A DNA stretch of 64,000 nt. Origin: Hydromicrobium sp964415365 (GTDB lineage Bacteria > Actinomycetota > Humimicrobiia > Humimicrobiales > Humimicrobiaceae). The translations under genes and the position numbers were made by a program. The stretch is taken from positions 34,001 through 98,000 of the forward strand of contig CAYPYW010000004.1 in assembly GCA_964415365.1 (NCBI GenBank), given 5' to 3'. Shown one piece after another: positions 35,110 through 44,721 of this stretch (position 1 is the first letter of the stretch; each line of letters begins with the position of its first letter). The notes beneath the pieces were generated by a model. The model saw only the letters and a list, made by a program, of their open reading frames with translations, had not been told where the DNA came from and ran no database searches.

Positions 35110-36018
35110 ATGTCTGACTCAAAAGTATACAATTTAAATGTAAATGAGCTTTATCCTGAATTCCTAATAAAAGAAATAAACGATAGTTTAAGATATTATG
35201 TCAAGAAATATAAGGGTAGCCCTGATATTTTAGAGAAGGCAATCAAATATAGTATAGAAAATGGTGGAAAGAGATTCAGGCCAATACTATGCTTGCTGAC
35301 TGCAAAGAGCCTGGGGAAAAATTACAGAACGGTACTTCCTACTGCGTGTGCAATTGAATTTATCCATACCTATTCTTTAATACATGATGACCTACCTTCT
35401 ATGGATAATGATGATCTCAGAAGGGGCAAACCTACGTGCCATAAGAAGTTTGGTGAAGATATAGCAATACTTACCGGTGATGCTTTATTTGCTGAGGCCT
35501 TTAATTTGATAATCAAATATCAAAAAGCAGACGCCAGAATAAAAAATAAGATTTTGGAAGAGATTGTTGACGCCTCAGGTGCTATGGGTATGGTTGCAGG
35601 ACAGATAATAGACGTTTATTTTAGCGGTAAGAAGATCGGTGATGAAAAATTGGAATATATGCATCGAAATAAGACAGGAAAATTGATAACTGCTTCCGTT
35701 AGATGTGCAGCAATTCTGTGTAAAGCCGGTAGTGATTATCTTAAAAAGTTTACTGAATATTCCGAAAATTTAGGTCTTGCTTTCCAGATAACGGATGATA
35801 TTTTAGATGTAACATCTAATAATTATACAGCAGGGAAGACGACAGGAAAGGATGCGATGCAGAAAAAAAATACTTATCCGGGTAGATGGGGAGTTTCAAA
35901 ATCTAAAAAAATTGCCAGTGAAAAAATTAATGAAGCTATTACTGTAATTAAAAGCATGGATATAGACTATGAATGGCTGGTTAATATAGCTAATTTTTTA
36001 TTAATAAGAAAGGCATAG
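35110..36018 (+). CDS. ispA: polyprenyl (farnesyl/geranyl) diphosphate synthase
   Basis: A 302-residue trans-prenyltransferase making short-chain isoprenyl diphosphates. The first Asp-rich motif, HDDLPSMDNDDLRRG (residues about 96-110), has the DDxx(xx)D form of type II FPP synthases, and the second is ITDDILDVT. GGKRFRP is upstream. The protein ends naturally with ANFLLIRKA, like other IspA proteins. No dxs gene follows; tlyA does. A T TTT TTA heptamer lies six codons before the stop (see separate entry). Confidence 0.93.
   Translation: MSDSKVYNLNVNELYPEFLIKEINDSLRYYVKKYKGSPDILEKAIKYSIENGGKRFRPILCLLTAKSLGKNYRTVLPTACAIEFIHTYSLIHDDLPSMDNDDLRRGKPTCHKKFGEDIAILTGDALFAEAFNLIIKYQKADARIKNKILEEIVDASGAMGMVAGQIIDVYFSGKKIGDEKLEYMHRNKTGKLITASVRCAAILCKAGSDYLKKFTEYSENLGLAFQITDDILDVTSNNYTAGKTTGKDAMQKKNTYPGRWGVSKSKKIASEKINEAITVIKSMDIDYEWLVNIANFLLIRKA
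35994..36000 (+). promoter_or_regulatory. candidate -1 frameshift heptamer T TTT TTA at ispA end
   Basis: In the ispA frame this reads aaT TTT TTA, the canonical X XXY YYZ slippery form. A one-base backward slip enters the open tlyA frame, which then has no stop until the tlyA end at 36866. I see no strong stimulatory hairpin downstream. Confidence 0.35.
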
Positions 36019-36023
36019 CAAGT

Positions 36024-36866
36024 ATTAAAAATATAAAGAGGGATAGTAAAAAGAAGAAAATATCGACCTTACTTTTAGAAAGAGAATTAGCTTCTACCAA
36101 AAAGGGTGCTCAGGCGCTAGTACTGGAGGGCAGAGTTAAGGTTAAGGGAAGAGTAATCGAAAAACCCGGCATACTTGTAGATCCAGATTCAGAGATAGAA
36201 ATAGTTCCAGAAAATTTTTATGTTTCAAGAGGTGGTTTGAAATTAGAAGGAGTATTCAATGAATTAAAACTCAGTGCTGCTGGCAAAAGAGCTATAGATA
36301 TAGGATCCTCGACAGGAGGGTTTACTGATTTTCTACTGAAAAATGGAGCAGAGAAAATAATTGATATTGATGTTGGATATGGACAGCTATCCTGGAAAAT
36401 AAGGAACTTGCCACAGGTGATTGTTTTTGAAAGGACAAATATCAGGCATCTTGACATTAGCAGACTTCCGTTCATTTCAAATCTTACAGTTGTAGATGTT
36501 TCTTTTATTTCCATAAGGAAAATTTTCAGTAAGATCTTGGAACTTACAGATATAGACGGCGAAATATTGCTGCTGGTAAAGCCGCAATTTGAATTAAAAA
36601 AAGATGAAGTTGAAAATAAAGGCATAATCAGGAGTAAAAAATTGCATCATAAGGTACTAGTGGAAATAGCCGAATTTATTATAAAATTTCCAGTTGAGAT
36701 AAAAAGTTTTACTTTTTCAAAAATAAAAGGTTCGAAGGGTAATATTGAATTCTGGATTTTTTTAATAAAATCACTTAAAGAAGCTAAATCTATTTTAAAT
36801 TATGATAAAATAATTGAAGATGTAGTTGATAGAGCACATTTTTATTTTAATCAGTCTAAGGAATAA
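36024..36866 (+). CDS. tlyA: TlyA-family rRNA 2'-O-methyltransferase with unusual start
   Basis: TlyA methylates ribosomal RNA riboses. The coding frame clearly extends upstream of the first TTG (36237): it encodes an S4 RNA-binding domain (ISTLLLERELAS, AQALVLEGRVKVKG, VDPDSEIE, YVSRGGLKLEG), then the SAM motif AIDIGSSTGGFTDFLL and DVGYGQLSWKIR. Yet between the in-frame stop at 35991 and 36237 there is no ATG, GTG or TTG. I place the start at ATT 36024, ten bases after AAAGG, giving 280 residues, a normal length. ATA codons or a -1 frameshift from ispA are alternatives. The body of the gene is certain; the start is not. Confidence 0.85.
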   Translation: MKNIKRDSKKKKISTLLLERELASTKKGAQALVLEGRVKVKGRVIEKPGILVDPDSEIEIVPENFYVSRGGLKLEGVFNELKLSAAGKRAIDIGSSTGGFTDFLLKNGAEKIIDIDVGYGQLSWKIRNLPQVIVFERTNIRHLDISRLPFISNLTVVDVSFISIRKIFSKILELTDIDGEILLLVKPQFELKKDEVENKGIIRSKKLHHKVLVEIAEFIIKFPVEIKSFTFSKIKGSKGNIEFWIFLIKSLKEAKSILNYDKIIEDVVDRAHFYFNQSKE

Positions 36867-36869
36867 GAA

Positions 36870-37745
36870 ATGAAAAATATTGGCATAGTTTCAAATAACG
36901 AGAAGCAGGAAGCGATAGAAATTGCACGGGAGATATATGACTATTTAATTAAAAAAGGCAGTAATGTCAATGTGCTTCTGGTGGAAACAGATAAGATGCC
37001 TAGAAACTACCACCTTCCCTCAGTTTCTGAAGAAGAATTCAGTAAAAGAAATGATGTAATAATAGCAGTAGGAGGAGATGGGACATTTCTGAGGGCTTCA
37101 AAATATTCTTTCAAGAAAGAAATCCCTGTACTGGGAATTAATGTGGGAAATCTGGGATTTTTAACCGTTGTGGATACCTGTAATATGTATAACGCTATAG
37201 ATAGAGTACTGAAAGACATGTACAAAGTGGAAAAAAGAATGTTACTGGAGGGCAGATTTTTTAAAGGCAAAGAAGCAATAGAAAATAAGGCCCTTCCTTA
37301 TCTGGCTTTGAATGAGTTTGCAATAACAAGGTCTATGCTTGGAAAAATAATAAGATTTGAAATTGTAGTAAACGGAATATCGATAAAGAACTTTGCTGCT
37401 GATGGAGTAATAATTTCTACACCAACAGGTTCTACAGCATATTCCCTCTCAGCCGGAGGACCGATTGTGGAACCAAGAAGTGAAGTTATAATTATAACCC
37501 CTATATGCCCGCATACATTGCTCAGTAGAAGCATAATTCTAAACCCAGACAATAAATTGGAAATAATGATTAATTCGAGAAATGAAAAAGACAGTATGAG
37601 TGTTGACGGTAAAACAGTGCCAGTCAGCATTGAGTCGGGTTATACATTCAAGGTGAAAAAATCAAAACTAAAATTGAAGCTTATAACTTTTAATAAGGAT
37701 ATTTTTTTCAAAGTATTTAAAGAAAAATTTATTGAAAGAATCTAA
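36870..37745 (+). CDS. nadK: NAD kinase
   Basis: NadK phosphorylates NAD to NADP. The 291-residue protein has the GGDGTFLRA motif (about residue 67), NVGNLGFLT, the NAD-binding segment LNEFAITR, and the second signature DGVIISTPTGSTAYSLSAGGPIV. Together they are diagnostic. It begins three bases after tlyA, and tlyA-nadK-recN is a conserved order in many Gram-positive genomes. Confidence 0.95.
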   Translation: MKNIGIVSNNEKQEAIEIAREIYDYLIKKGSNVNVLLVETDKMPRNYHLPSVSEEEFSKRNDVIIAVGGDGTFLRASKYSFKKEIPVLGINVGNLGFLTVVDTCNMYNAIDRVLKDMYKVEKRMLLEGRFFKGKEAIENKALPYLALNEFAITRSMLGKIIRFEIVVNGISIKNFAADGVIISTPTGSTAYSLSAGGPIVEPRSEVIIITPICPHTLLSRSIILNPDNKLEIMINSRNEKDSMSVDGKTVPVSIESGYTFKVKKSKLKLKLITFNKDIFFKVFKEKFIERI

Positions 37746-37778
37746 TTAAAAATAAGTTTGTGATTTTATTTCATAAGT

Positions 37779-39548
37779 ATGCTAAAAGAGCTACAGGTAA
37801 AAAATTTTGCCATAATAGATGATGCCAGAATAAAATTTCAGAGAGGCCTTAACATTCTGACCGGGGAAACAGGAGCCGGTAAAACCCTTATAATTGAAGC
37901 AATAAACTTGTTGATCGGTGAACGTGCAGGTGTTGATTTAATAAGAGACGGTGAAGATAAGTTACTGGTTCAGGGGTATTTTGATTTTAGAAACAACCCC
38001 ACGATTATAAATTATCTACTATCCCAGAATTTAATTGATGAAGAGGAAACAGGTGATGATATAGTGATAACGAGGGAAGTAACGAGGGTTGGCAAAAACA
38101 GGGCATTCGTAAACGGGATTTTTACTCAGGTCAATAACTTAAAGAAAATAGGAGAACTTTTTCTGGACATTCATGGTCAGCATGATCACCAATACTTGCT
38201 GAATCATAAGACTCACATAGAGATAATAGATAGATTTGGCAGAGACAGGATTTCAGATACAAAAAGAGATTATTCTAAAAGTCTGGAAGAGTATTTCAAA
38301 AGAATGGAAGAATTCTCAAAATTAAAGGAATTAAAGAATACCAGAGAAGAAAAGTTAAAAGATCTAAATTACAGGTATGAAGAGATTAAGAAATTAAATA
38401 TCAGAGAAAATGAAGAAGAAATTTTAGAAAACGAAATAAGGATTCTTAAAAATTATGAGAAGATTTATAAACTGGCATCAGAGAGTAAAAAGATTATAGA
38501 TGGCGATAATACTGATATTCCGTCAATAAGCGACAATTTGGCTGTTCTGAATAAGAATATAACAGAGCTTTCTGAAATTGATAATAAGTTTAAAAAATTT
38601 AACGATAGGATGTCTGCTCTCGGAGATTTTATTAAGGAATTAAGTTATCATCTAAACAGTTATCTTGCCGATTTTGATTTCAGCGCAGAAAGATTGGACA
38701 GTATTCAGGAAAGGCTATTTAAGCTGTCAGAAATAAAGAAAAAATATAACCTTGATTTGAATTTAATTAACCAGTATGCAGAAAAATTAAAAGAGGAAAT
38801 TGATAGTTTTGAAAATCTGGATGGCGAGATTGAGAAAAAGCAGATCCAGTATAATGAAATTCACAAAATTTTAATAAATAAAGCTTTACTGCTAAGTGAG
38901 CTGAGGAAAGAAACAGTAACTAGTCTGAAGGAAAAGATAACCAAAGAAATGGCTGATCTGGGCTTTAAATCCGTGTCTTTTCAACCACAACACAGACTGC
39001 TGGAAGGCGATAATGGAATAGAGATTGAAGGAGAAAAGGTAAAATTTGCTAAAGACGGGATAGATGATATAGAATTTTTAATATCCCTGAATGTAGGCGA
39101 AGCCGAAAGACCACTTAGTAAGATTGCTTCAGGTGGGGAAATATCGAGGATTATGCTTGCTCTAAAATCGGTGATAGGTTCTGTTGATAATATCACTACT
39201 ATGATATTTGACGAAATAGATGTAGGTATAGGAGGTGCAGCTTCACTGGTGGTTGGTGAAAAGTTATATAAAATTTCGAGAAACTGCCAGGTAATCGCCA
39301 TTACTCATCTTGCACAGATCGCCTGTTTTTCTGATGCCCATTATTTTATTGATAAGTTCACAGACGGTAAAAGAACTAAGATAAAAATAAAGAAACTGGA
39401 CCTGGGAAGTAAGATAAAAGAAATTTCCCGAATGATGAGTGGACTGACTGAAAGCGATATTTCAGTTATGCATGCCGAGGAACTTCTGGACAAATGTAAT
39501 ACTATTAAAAATGATTTAGTAGAGAGGAAGATTAAAGTTGAAAACTAA
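37779..39548 (+). CDS. recN: DNA repair protein RecN
   Basis: RecN is an SMC-like ATPase acting at DNA double-strand breaks. At 589 residues it has Walker A GETGAGKTLIIEAINLL near residue 31, the motif LFLDIHGQHDHQYLL, two long central coiled-coil arms (about 170-370), the ABC signature LSKIASGGEISRIMLA, and Walker B MIFDEIDVGIGG. The C-terminus includes ITHLAQIAC. Its end overlaps the TTG start of pyrG by 11 bases. Confidence 0.96.
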   Translation: MLKELQVKNFAIIDDARIKFQRGLNILTGETGAGKTLIIEAINLLIGERAGVDLIRDGEDKLLVQGYFDFRNNPTIINYLLSQNLIDEEETGDDIVITREVTRVGKNRAFVNGIFTQVNNLKKIGELFLDIHGQHDHQYLLNHKTHIEIIDRFGRDRISDTKRDYSKSLEEYFKRMEEFSKLKELKNTREEKLKDLNYRYEEIKKLNIRENEEEILENEIRILKNYEKIYKLASESKKIIDGDNTDIPSISDNLAVLNKNITELSEIDNKFKKFNDRMSALGDFIKELSYHLNSYLADFDFSAERLDSIQERLFKLSEIKKKYNLDLNLINQYAEKLKEEIDSFENLDGEIEKKQIQYNEIHKILINKALLLSELRKETVTSLKEKITKEMADLGFKSVSFQPQHRLLEGDNGIEIEGEKVKFAKDGIDDIEFLISLNVGEAERPLSKIASGGEISRIMLALKSVIGSVDNITTMIFDEIDVGIGGAASLVVGEKLYKISRNCQVIAITHLAQIACFSDAHYFIDKFTDGKRTKIKIKKLDLGSKIKEISRMMSGLTESDISVMHAEELLDKCNTIKNDLVERKIKVEN

Positions 39549-41169
39549 GTTCATCTTCGTAACCGGAGGAGTTTTATCTTCACTGGGTAAAGGTATATGT
39601 GCAGCATCTCTGGGAAGACTTTTGAAGTCGAGAGGCTATAGTGTCACTATCCAAAAATTTGATCCTTATATAAACATCGATCCTGGAACTATGAATCCTA
39701 TTCAACATGGAGAAGTCTTTGTTACCGATGACGGAGGTGAAACTGATCTTGATCTGGGACATTACGAGAGGTTTATTGATGAAGATTTGTCTAAATATAA
39801 TAATTTCACTTCAGGAAAAATTTATAAAGGTGTTATTGACAATGAGAGAAAAGGCAAATTTCTGGGGTCCACAGTGCAGGTAATTCCCCATGTAACAGAT
39901 GAAATAAAAGCAAGTATCAAAAAAACTTTACTTCGAAGGAGAACAGATATAGTTATTACCGAGATAGGAGGAACCGTAGGTGACATAGAAAGCCTGCCTT
40001 TTCTGGAAGCAATAAGACAATTTAAAAAGGACGTTGGAAAAGAGAATGTTCTTTATATTCATGTTACCTACATACCGTATCTAAAAACTACCGAAGAATT
40101 AAAATCAAAACCTACCCAACACAGTGTAAAAGAGCTCAGAAGTATAGGAATTCAGCCGGATATAATAATATGTAGAAGTGAAACAAAATTAACTGACAGC
40201 ATAAAAGGTAAAATAAGCCTTTTCTGTGATATAGAAAAAGAAGACACCATCGAAGCAATTGATGTTAAACATATTTATGAAGTTCCTTTAATGCTTCAAA
40301 AAGAAAAATTGGATTCAAGAGTCCTGTCAAAACTAAAATTAAAAGCCAGAGAGTCTGACCTTAAGGGGTGGAAGAAACTGGTCAGTGCAATTCATCATCT
40401 GGATGGCGAAGTAGAGATAGGAATAGTTGGAAAATATACCAATTTGAAAGATGCTTATATAAGTATTGTGGAATCTTTAAACCATGGTGGATATTATTTC
40501 AAGAAAAATGTTAAGTTAACATGGATAAATTCTGAATCAATAGAAGAAAGCTGCCCGGAAGAAAATATATTATTTAAAGTAGACGGAATACTGGTGCCGT
40601 ACGGTTTCGGGGCCAGAGGAATAAACGGAAAAATCAATGCTATAAGGTGTGCCAGGAAAAAAAAGATACCATTTTTGGGAATATGTCTGGGAATGCAGTG
40701 TGCAGTAATCGAATTTGGAAGAAACGTACTGGGTCTTGAAGACGCAAACAGCACTGAATTTGATCCTGATACCAGAAGCCCCCTTATTGATTTAATGCAT
40801 GAGCAGAAAGATATAGAAGATAAGGGCGGAACTATGAGATTGGGAAGTTATAAGTGTAGGTTGAAGATTGATTCTAAAGCTTTTAAAGCTTACCAGAAAA
40901 GAATTATTTTTGAGAGGCACAGACATAGATTCGAGTTAAATAATGATTACCGGGACAAATTAGAGAAAGCAGGTCTTGTAGTAACTGGAATCAATCCAGA
41001 TAAGAACCTGGCGGAGATTGTTGAAATAAAGAACCACCCCTGGTTTGTTGCAGTTCAGTTTCATCCTGAATTTAAGTCTAGGCCAGATAAACCCCATCCA
41101 TTATTCAGAGATTTTATAGGTGCTTCCATAAAATATTCATCCCTGAAAAGAAAGAAACAAGTTGTTTAG
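39538..41169 (+). CDS. pyrG: CTP synthase
   Basis: PyrG converts UTP to CTP using glutamine. The 543-residue enzyme starts KFIFVTGGVLSSLGKGI, contains DPYINIDPGTMNP and HGEVFVTDDGGETDLDLGHYERF in the synthetase domain, and carries a class I glutaminase domain with FLGICLGMQ (nucleophile Cys) and VQFHPEFKSRP (His, Glu). A TTG start with AGAGAGGAAG upstream is used. It is a complete enzyme of normal length. Confidence 0.97.
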   Translation: MKTKFIFVTGGVLSSLGKGICAASLGRLLKSRGYSVTIQKFDPYINIDPGTMNPIQHGEVFVTDDGGETDLDLGHYERFIDEDLSKYNNFTSGKIYKGVIDNERKGKFLGSTVQVIPHVTDEIKASIKKTLLRRRTDIVITEIGGTVGDIESLPFLEAIRQFKKDVGKENVLYIHVTYIPYLKTTEELKSKPTQHSVKELRSIGIQPDIIICRSETKLTDSIKGKISLFCDIEKEDTIEAIDVKHIYEVPLMLQKEKLDSRVLSKLKLKARESDLKGWKKLVSAIHHLDGEVEIGIVGKYTNLKDAYISIVESLNHGGYYFKKNVKLTWINSESIEESCPEENILFKVDGILVPYGFGARGINGKINAIRCARKKKIPFLGICLGMQCAVIEFGRNVLGLEDANSTEFDPDTRSPLIDLMHEQKDIEDKGGTMRLGSYKCRLKIDSKAFKAYQKRIIFERHRHRFELNNDYRDKLEKAGLVVTGINPDKNLAEIVEIKNHPWFVAVQFHPEFKSRPDKPHPLFRDFIGASIKYSSLKRKKQVV

Positions 41170-41200
41170 AGATAATAGAAAAGATTCACAGAATTAAGGT

Positions 41201-41950
41201 ATGAGTTTTAAAACAAGTAAGACTAAAAAAACTTTGGTTTTAATAAATTCTATTTTACTTATTATAATTATTTTATTTACTCCTCTTGTTTATTACGTTT
41301 TTAATCTGAATTATTATGTGACTTTATATGAGGATAATGAAGTGTTCTCTGTTTTGAATAAAAGTGAAGTTATAAATATCACGAAAAAAATTTTTGAATT
41401 TTTTAAATATAAATCAGAATTGGACCCCCTGGATTATACCAACCAGGTAAAATATGCAGATGAAAGTATGAGCGCGGTCGCCGTTTTCACACTTGATGAG
41501 GTCAGCCACCTTGAAGATGTAAGAATACTGCTTGCAAGAATTTTTATTTTATATTATTCAAGTCTTGTCGTATTTATAATTATAACTTTATTGTTGATAG
41601 AAAGGGATATTAAGAATTTTATTAGAAATTTAGGGATAACATTTATAATATCTTCAGCGGTGATGCTGTTGTTTGTTATGATTATTTATTTTTTTGGGAA
41701 AAATTTTCCTGCTTTATTTGAAAATTTTCATCTGTTGTTTTTCCCTCAGGGGAACTACGCTTTTCCCGAGGGCTCTCTTATAATTACCCTTTTTCCATCC
41801 GGTTTCTTTTATGATTTCTTTGTAAGGCTTATTTTAAGTTCTACTATAATATCGGTTGTTTTACTGGTTACAGGTATAATCTTTATTAACATCTTTAAGC
41901 TTGCGAAAAAATATGATAAAAAAATTACTATTAACACTGGAAAGATCTAA
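41201..41950 (+). CDS. DUF1461 (TIGR01906-type) integral membrane protein
   Basis: A 249-residue membrane protein with four helices: residues about 10-35, 115-140, 148-170 and 210-235. The family pattern is an external region with EVSHLEDVRILLARIF, then FENFHLLFFPQGNYAF and ITLFPSGFFYDFF between the third and fourth helices. This matches the DUF1461 family of Actinomycetota and Bacillota. Its function is unknown; no catalytic motif is evident. It directly precedes an M20 peptidase gene (stop and start abut), so co-translation is likely. Confidence 0.75.
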   Translation: MSFKTSKTKKTLVLINSILLIIIILFTPLVYYVFNLNYYVTLYEDNEVFSVLNKSEVINITKKIFEFFKYKSELDPLDYTNQVKYADESMSAVAVFTLDEVSHLEDVRILLARIFILYYSSLVVFIIITLLLIERDIKNFIRNLGITFIISSAVMLLFVMIIYFFGKNFPALFENFHLLFFPQGNYAFPEGSLIITLFPSGFFYDFFVRLILSSTIISVVLLVTGIIFINIFKLAKKYDKKITINTGKI

Positions 41951-43096
41951 ATGTTAAGAAGTGAAAAGTATAATATGATTAACGAAAAAAGACTTCTACA
42001 AATATTTATTGAACTGTTAAGAATAAAAAGCCCCTCAAAAAATGAAAAAGAAATAGTTAACCATGTAAGCCAAAAATTAAAAAAACTGGGCCTTGAAGTT
42101 AATGTTGATAAGTGTGGCAGTAAATTTGGCAGCAATGCGGGAAATATCATAGCTTTATACCGGACAAAGAATCCATCAGGAAGCAGCCCAATTTTTCTGG
42201 CAGCGCATCTTGACACAGTAAGTATAAATGGAGACATCATACCAGTAATAGAGAATGGGAAGATAGTCAATAGTAACAAGGAATGCATATTGGGTGGCGA
42301 TAACAAGGCTGCTGTTGCTGCAATTCTAGAAGCTCTAAATGTTATAAAGAAAAAAAATATCCCCACGGGAAATATTTACATTATATTTACTATTTCAGAA
42401 GAAATTGGGGTATTAGGCTCAAAATGTATTGATATGAATTCAATCAAAGCAAAGTATGGTTTTGCATTTGATAGTGATGGTGATGTGGGAGCTATAATAA
42501 ATAAAGCACCATATCAGAATTCAATTTATGCGTACTTTAAAGGAAGATCAGCCCACGCGGGGGTAGAGCCTGAAAAGGGGATTAATTCTATTAAAGCCGC
42601 TGCTATAGCAATTTCCAATATGAAAATGGGCAGGATAGATGAAGAAAGTACATGTAATGTGGGAAGAATAGATGGAGGTGTGGCCAGAAATATAGTTGCG
42701 GAGGATACAAAATTAGAGCTGGAAGCAAGAAGTTTAAAATTATCAAAACTCGAAAAAATTACTGATGAAATGATTAATGACCTGAAAAAAGGCGCAAAAG
42801 AAACCGGAGCAATTTTGAATTATGAGACCATAAGGGAATATGACGGGTTTGAAATTGCAGAAAATGAAATACCTGTATGCGTTGCCAGAGCGGCCATAGA
42901 AAAGTTAAAAATAAAACCGAAAATCACATCATCAGGAGGAGGAAGCGATATTAATATATTTAATTCAAAGGGAAAAACATCGCTTAATTTGAGTAGTGGA
43001 ATGGAGAACGTTCACACAAGTAAAGAATTTGTGAAAGTTGAGCAATTGGTAAAATTGGCTGCGTTGGTACTTGAAATATGTAAATCTATAATTTAG
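41951..43096 (+). CDS. M20 family metallopeptidase (PepT-like)
   Basis: A 381-residue zinc peptidase of the peptidase T-like (TIGR01883) group. The metal ligands appear as FLAAHLDTV (His, catalytic Asp), GGDNKAAVAAIL (Asp), FTISEEIGVLGSK (catalytic and ligand Glu), FDSDGDVG (Asp), and a late His in MENVHTSKE. The dimerisation lid starts around GRSAHAGVEPEKGINSI. It likely acts on di- or tripeptides. GGAAAG precedes ATG 41951; a second in-frame ATG is at 41975. Confidence 0.85.
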   Translation: MLRSEKYNMINEKRLLQIFIELLRIKSPSKNEKEIVNHVSQKLKKLGLEVNVDKCGSKFGSNAGNIIALYRTKNPSGSSPIFLAAHLDTVSINGDIIPVIENGKIVNSNKECILGGDNKAAVAAILEALNVIKKKNIPTGNIYIIFTISEEIGVLGSKCIDMNSIKAKYGFAFDSDGDVGAIINKAPYQNSIYAYFKGRSAHAGVEPEKGINSIKAAAIAISNMKMGRIDEESTCNVGRIDGGVARNIVAEDTKLELEARSLKLSKLEKITDEMINDLKKGAKETGAILNYETIREYDGFEIAENEIPVCVARAAIEKLKIKPKITSSGGGSDINIFNSKGKTSLNLSSGMENVHTSKEFVKVEQLVKLAALVLEICKSII

Positions 43097-43126
43097 TTTT
43101 AATAAGATAAAAGGAAAAATTTTAAA

Positions 43127-43699
43127 ATGACTAAAGAACTTTACGAAAAGAAAGTAAGCTCAAAGGAAATTTTTAAAGGCGAAATAGTTGAGTTGTTTGT
43201 CGATAGAGTAAAACTACCAAACAATAAAATCGCTACAAGAGAAAAGGTCACTCACCCTGGCGCGGTTGGTATTGTTCCCATAAACAAAGAAGGGAAAATA
43301 ATACTGGTAAAACAGTTCAGATACCCCTTAAACAGCGTCTTAATGGAAATACCGGCAGGGAAGTTAGGCAAAAATGAAGTTCCTCTGGATTGTGCCAGAA
43401 GGGAACTAAGAGAGGAAGTCGGAGCAGCAGGAGGGAAATTAATCCATTTGGCTGATTTCCATACATCGCCCGGGTTTTGCAATGAAATATTATATTTATA
43501 TCTGGCCATAGATTTTGAAAAAAAAGGAAACAATTTAGATGAAGATGAATTCCTGGAAATAGTTGAATTAAAGATGGTAGATGCTCTCTCATACATAGAA
43601 AATGGTAAATTAAGAGATGCAAAAACCATTATAGGGATACTGCTAGCCAGGGATTATTTAAACAGGAATATAAAAGTTGGCAAAAGAAGTAAAAAATAA
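43127..43699 (+). CDS. NUDIX hydrolase, ADP-ribose pyrophosphatase-like
   Basis: A 190-residue NUDIX protein. The NUDIX box, GKLGKNEVPLDCARRELREEVGA, fits GX5EX7REUXEEXGU. FRYPLNSVLMEIPAGK lies immediately before it and FHTSPGFCNEILYLYLA after; the combination is typical of ADP-ribose/ADP-sugar pyrophosphatases. It would recycle ADP-ribose to AMP and ribose 5-phosphate. The adjacent xerD overlaps its end by 23 bases, as in several Gram-positive genomes where nudF-like and xerD genes are neighbours. Confidence 0.88.
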   Translation: MTKELYEKKVSSKEIFKGEIVELFVDRVKLPNNKIATREKVTHPGAVGIVPINKEGKIILVKQFRYPLNSVLMEIPAGKLGKNEVPLDCARRELREEVGAAGGKLIHLADFHTSPGFCNEILYLYLAIDFEKKGNNLDEDEFLEIVELKMVDALSYIENGKLRDAKTIIGILLARDYLNRNIKVGKRSKK

Positions 43700-44594
43700 G
43701 GGTATTGGCAGTGTTATCGGTAAGTATATCGAATATTTGAGATTTGAAAGACTGCTGCTTCCAAATACTATTAACTCCTACCTGATGGATCTGAAAAAAT
43801 TCAGAGTTTTCCTGAAAAACAGAAATATAGAAAATTACCGTGAGCTCTCAAAAGAACAGATACTGGATTTTCTTCAAAATTTATATAAAAGCCAATCAGA
43901 ATCATCTATCTCAAGAATATTGTCAACACTTAGAAGCTTTTATAAATTTCTGGTAATAGAAAGAGTTTGCCAGAAGAATCCCTGGATACAGGTAAGTAGC
44001 CCAAAGAAACCAAAAAAAATGCTGGAAGTTTTAAAATTGGAGGAAGTAGAAAAGTTCCTTGAAAGTATACCATATTCTACCGCACTGGAGATGAGAGATA
44101 AGGCTATGTTTGAAATATTATACTCCTGCGGGCTTAGAGTAAGCGAGATTATAAATTTAAAGATGCAGAATATTGATTTTGATGAAGAGTTGTTAAGATT
44201 TGTGGGTAAGGGAGACAAGGAGAGAATTACTCCAATAGGTGAGAAGGGAATGTTATTTTTAGAAAAGTACCTGAGAACAAGCAGATATAAAATCAAAAAG
44301 GAATACAGGTCAGATTATGTTTTCTTGAACAGGAGTGGTGGGAGGATAACCAGACAGGGATTCTGGAAGATACTGAAAAAATATGCCAGTAGAGTAAATC
44401 TTGATAAGAATCTATATCCTCATATCTTCAGACATAGTTTTGCCACTCACATGCTGCAGAGGGGAGCAGATTTAAGGACAGTACAGGAATTACTTGGCCA
44501 CAGCAGCATTTCTACAACCGAAATTTATACTAATCTGGACAAGGAACATATAAAAGAAGTATATTTTAGATATCATCCCAGAGAAAAAAAGTAA
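43677..44594 (+). CDS. xerD: site-specific tyrosine recombinase XerD
   Basis: XerD and XerC resolve chromosome dimers at dif. The 305-residue protein has the N-terminal SAM-like DNA-binding domain (IEYLRFERLLLPNTINSYLMDL) and a catalytic domain with all five key residues: Arg in YSCGLRVSEI, Lys near GKGDKERITP, His-x2-Arg in PHIFRHSFATHML, His in LLGHSSISTT, and the nucleophile Tyr in EIYTNLDKE. No phage or integrative element flanks it, so this is the housekeeping recombinase. The start is TTG 43677. Confidence 0.92.
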   Translation: MAKEVKNKGIGSVIGKYIEYLRFERLLLPNTINSYLMDLKKFRVFLKNRNIENYRELSKEQILDFLQNLYKSQSESSISRILSTLRSFYKFLVIERVCQKNPWIQVSSPKKPKKMLEVLKLEEVEKFLESIPYSTALEMRDKAMFEILYSCGLRVSEIINLKMQNIDFDEELLRFVGKGDKERITPIGEKGMLFLEKYLRTSRYKIKKEYRSDYVFLNRSGGRITRQGFWKILKKYASRVNLDKNLYPHIFRHSFATHMLQRGADLRTVQELLGHSSISTTEIYTNLDKEHIKEVYFRYHPREKK

Positions 44595-44721
44595 ATTGAT
44601 TGTGAAAAACCTATAGAGATTTATTTTATAATTTAACTTTGGCGTAGCATAGAATAATATTTGCAAATTCAACAGATTTTGGTATGGTATATGGTCATAG
44701 AATAATGAAAGGTCAGGGTAT

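Noticed and set aside
36237..36866. tlyA starting at TTG 36237
   Set aside because: This would remove the whole S4 domain; TTG 36237 encodes a conserved Leu in SRGGLKLEG, and upstream codons in the same frame match the TlyA family.
43677..44594. Phage or island integrase
   Set aside because: All five XerD residues are present, the neighbours are housekeeping genes, and no attachment-site repeats or mobile genes were seen.
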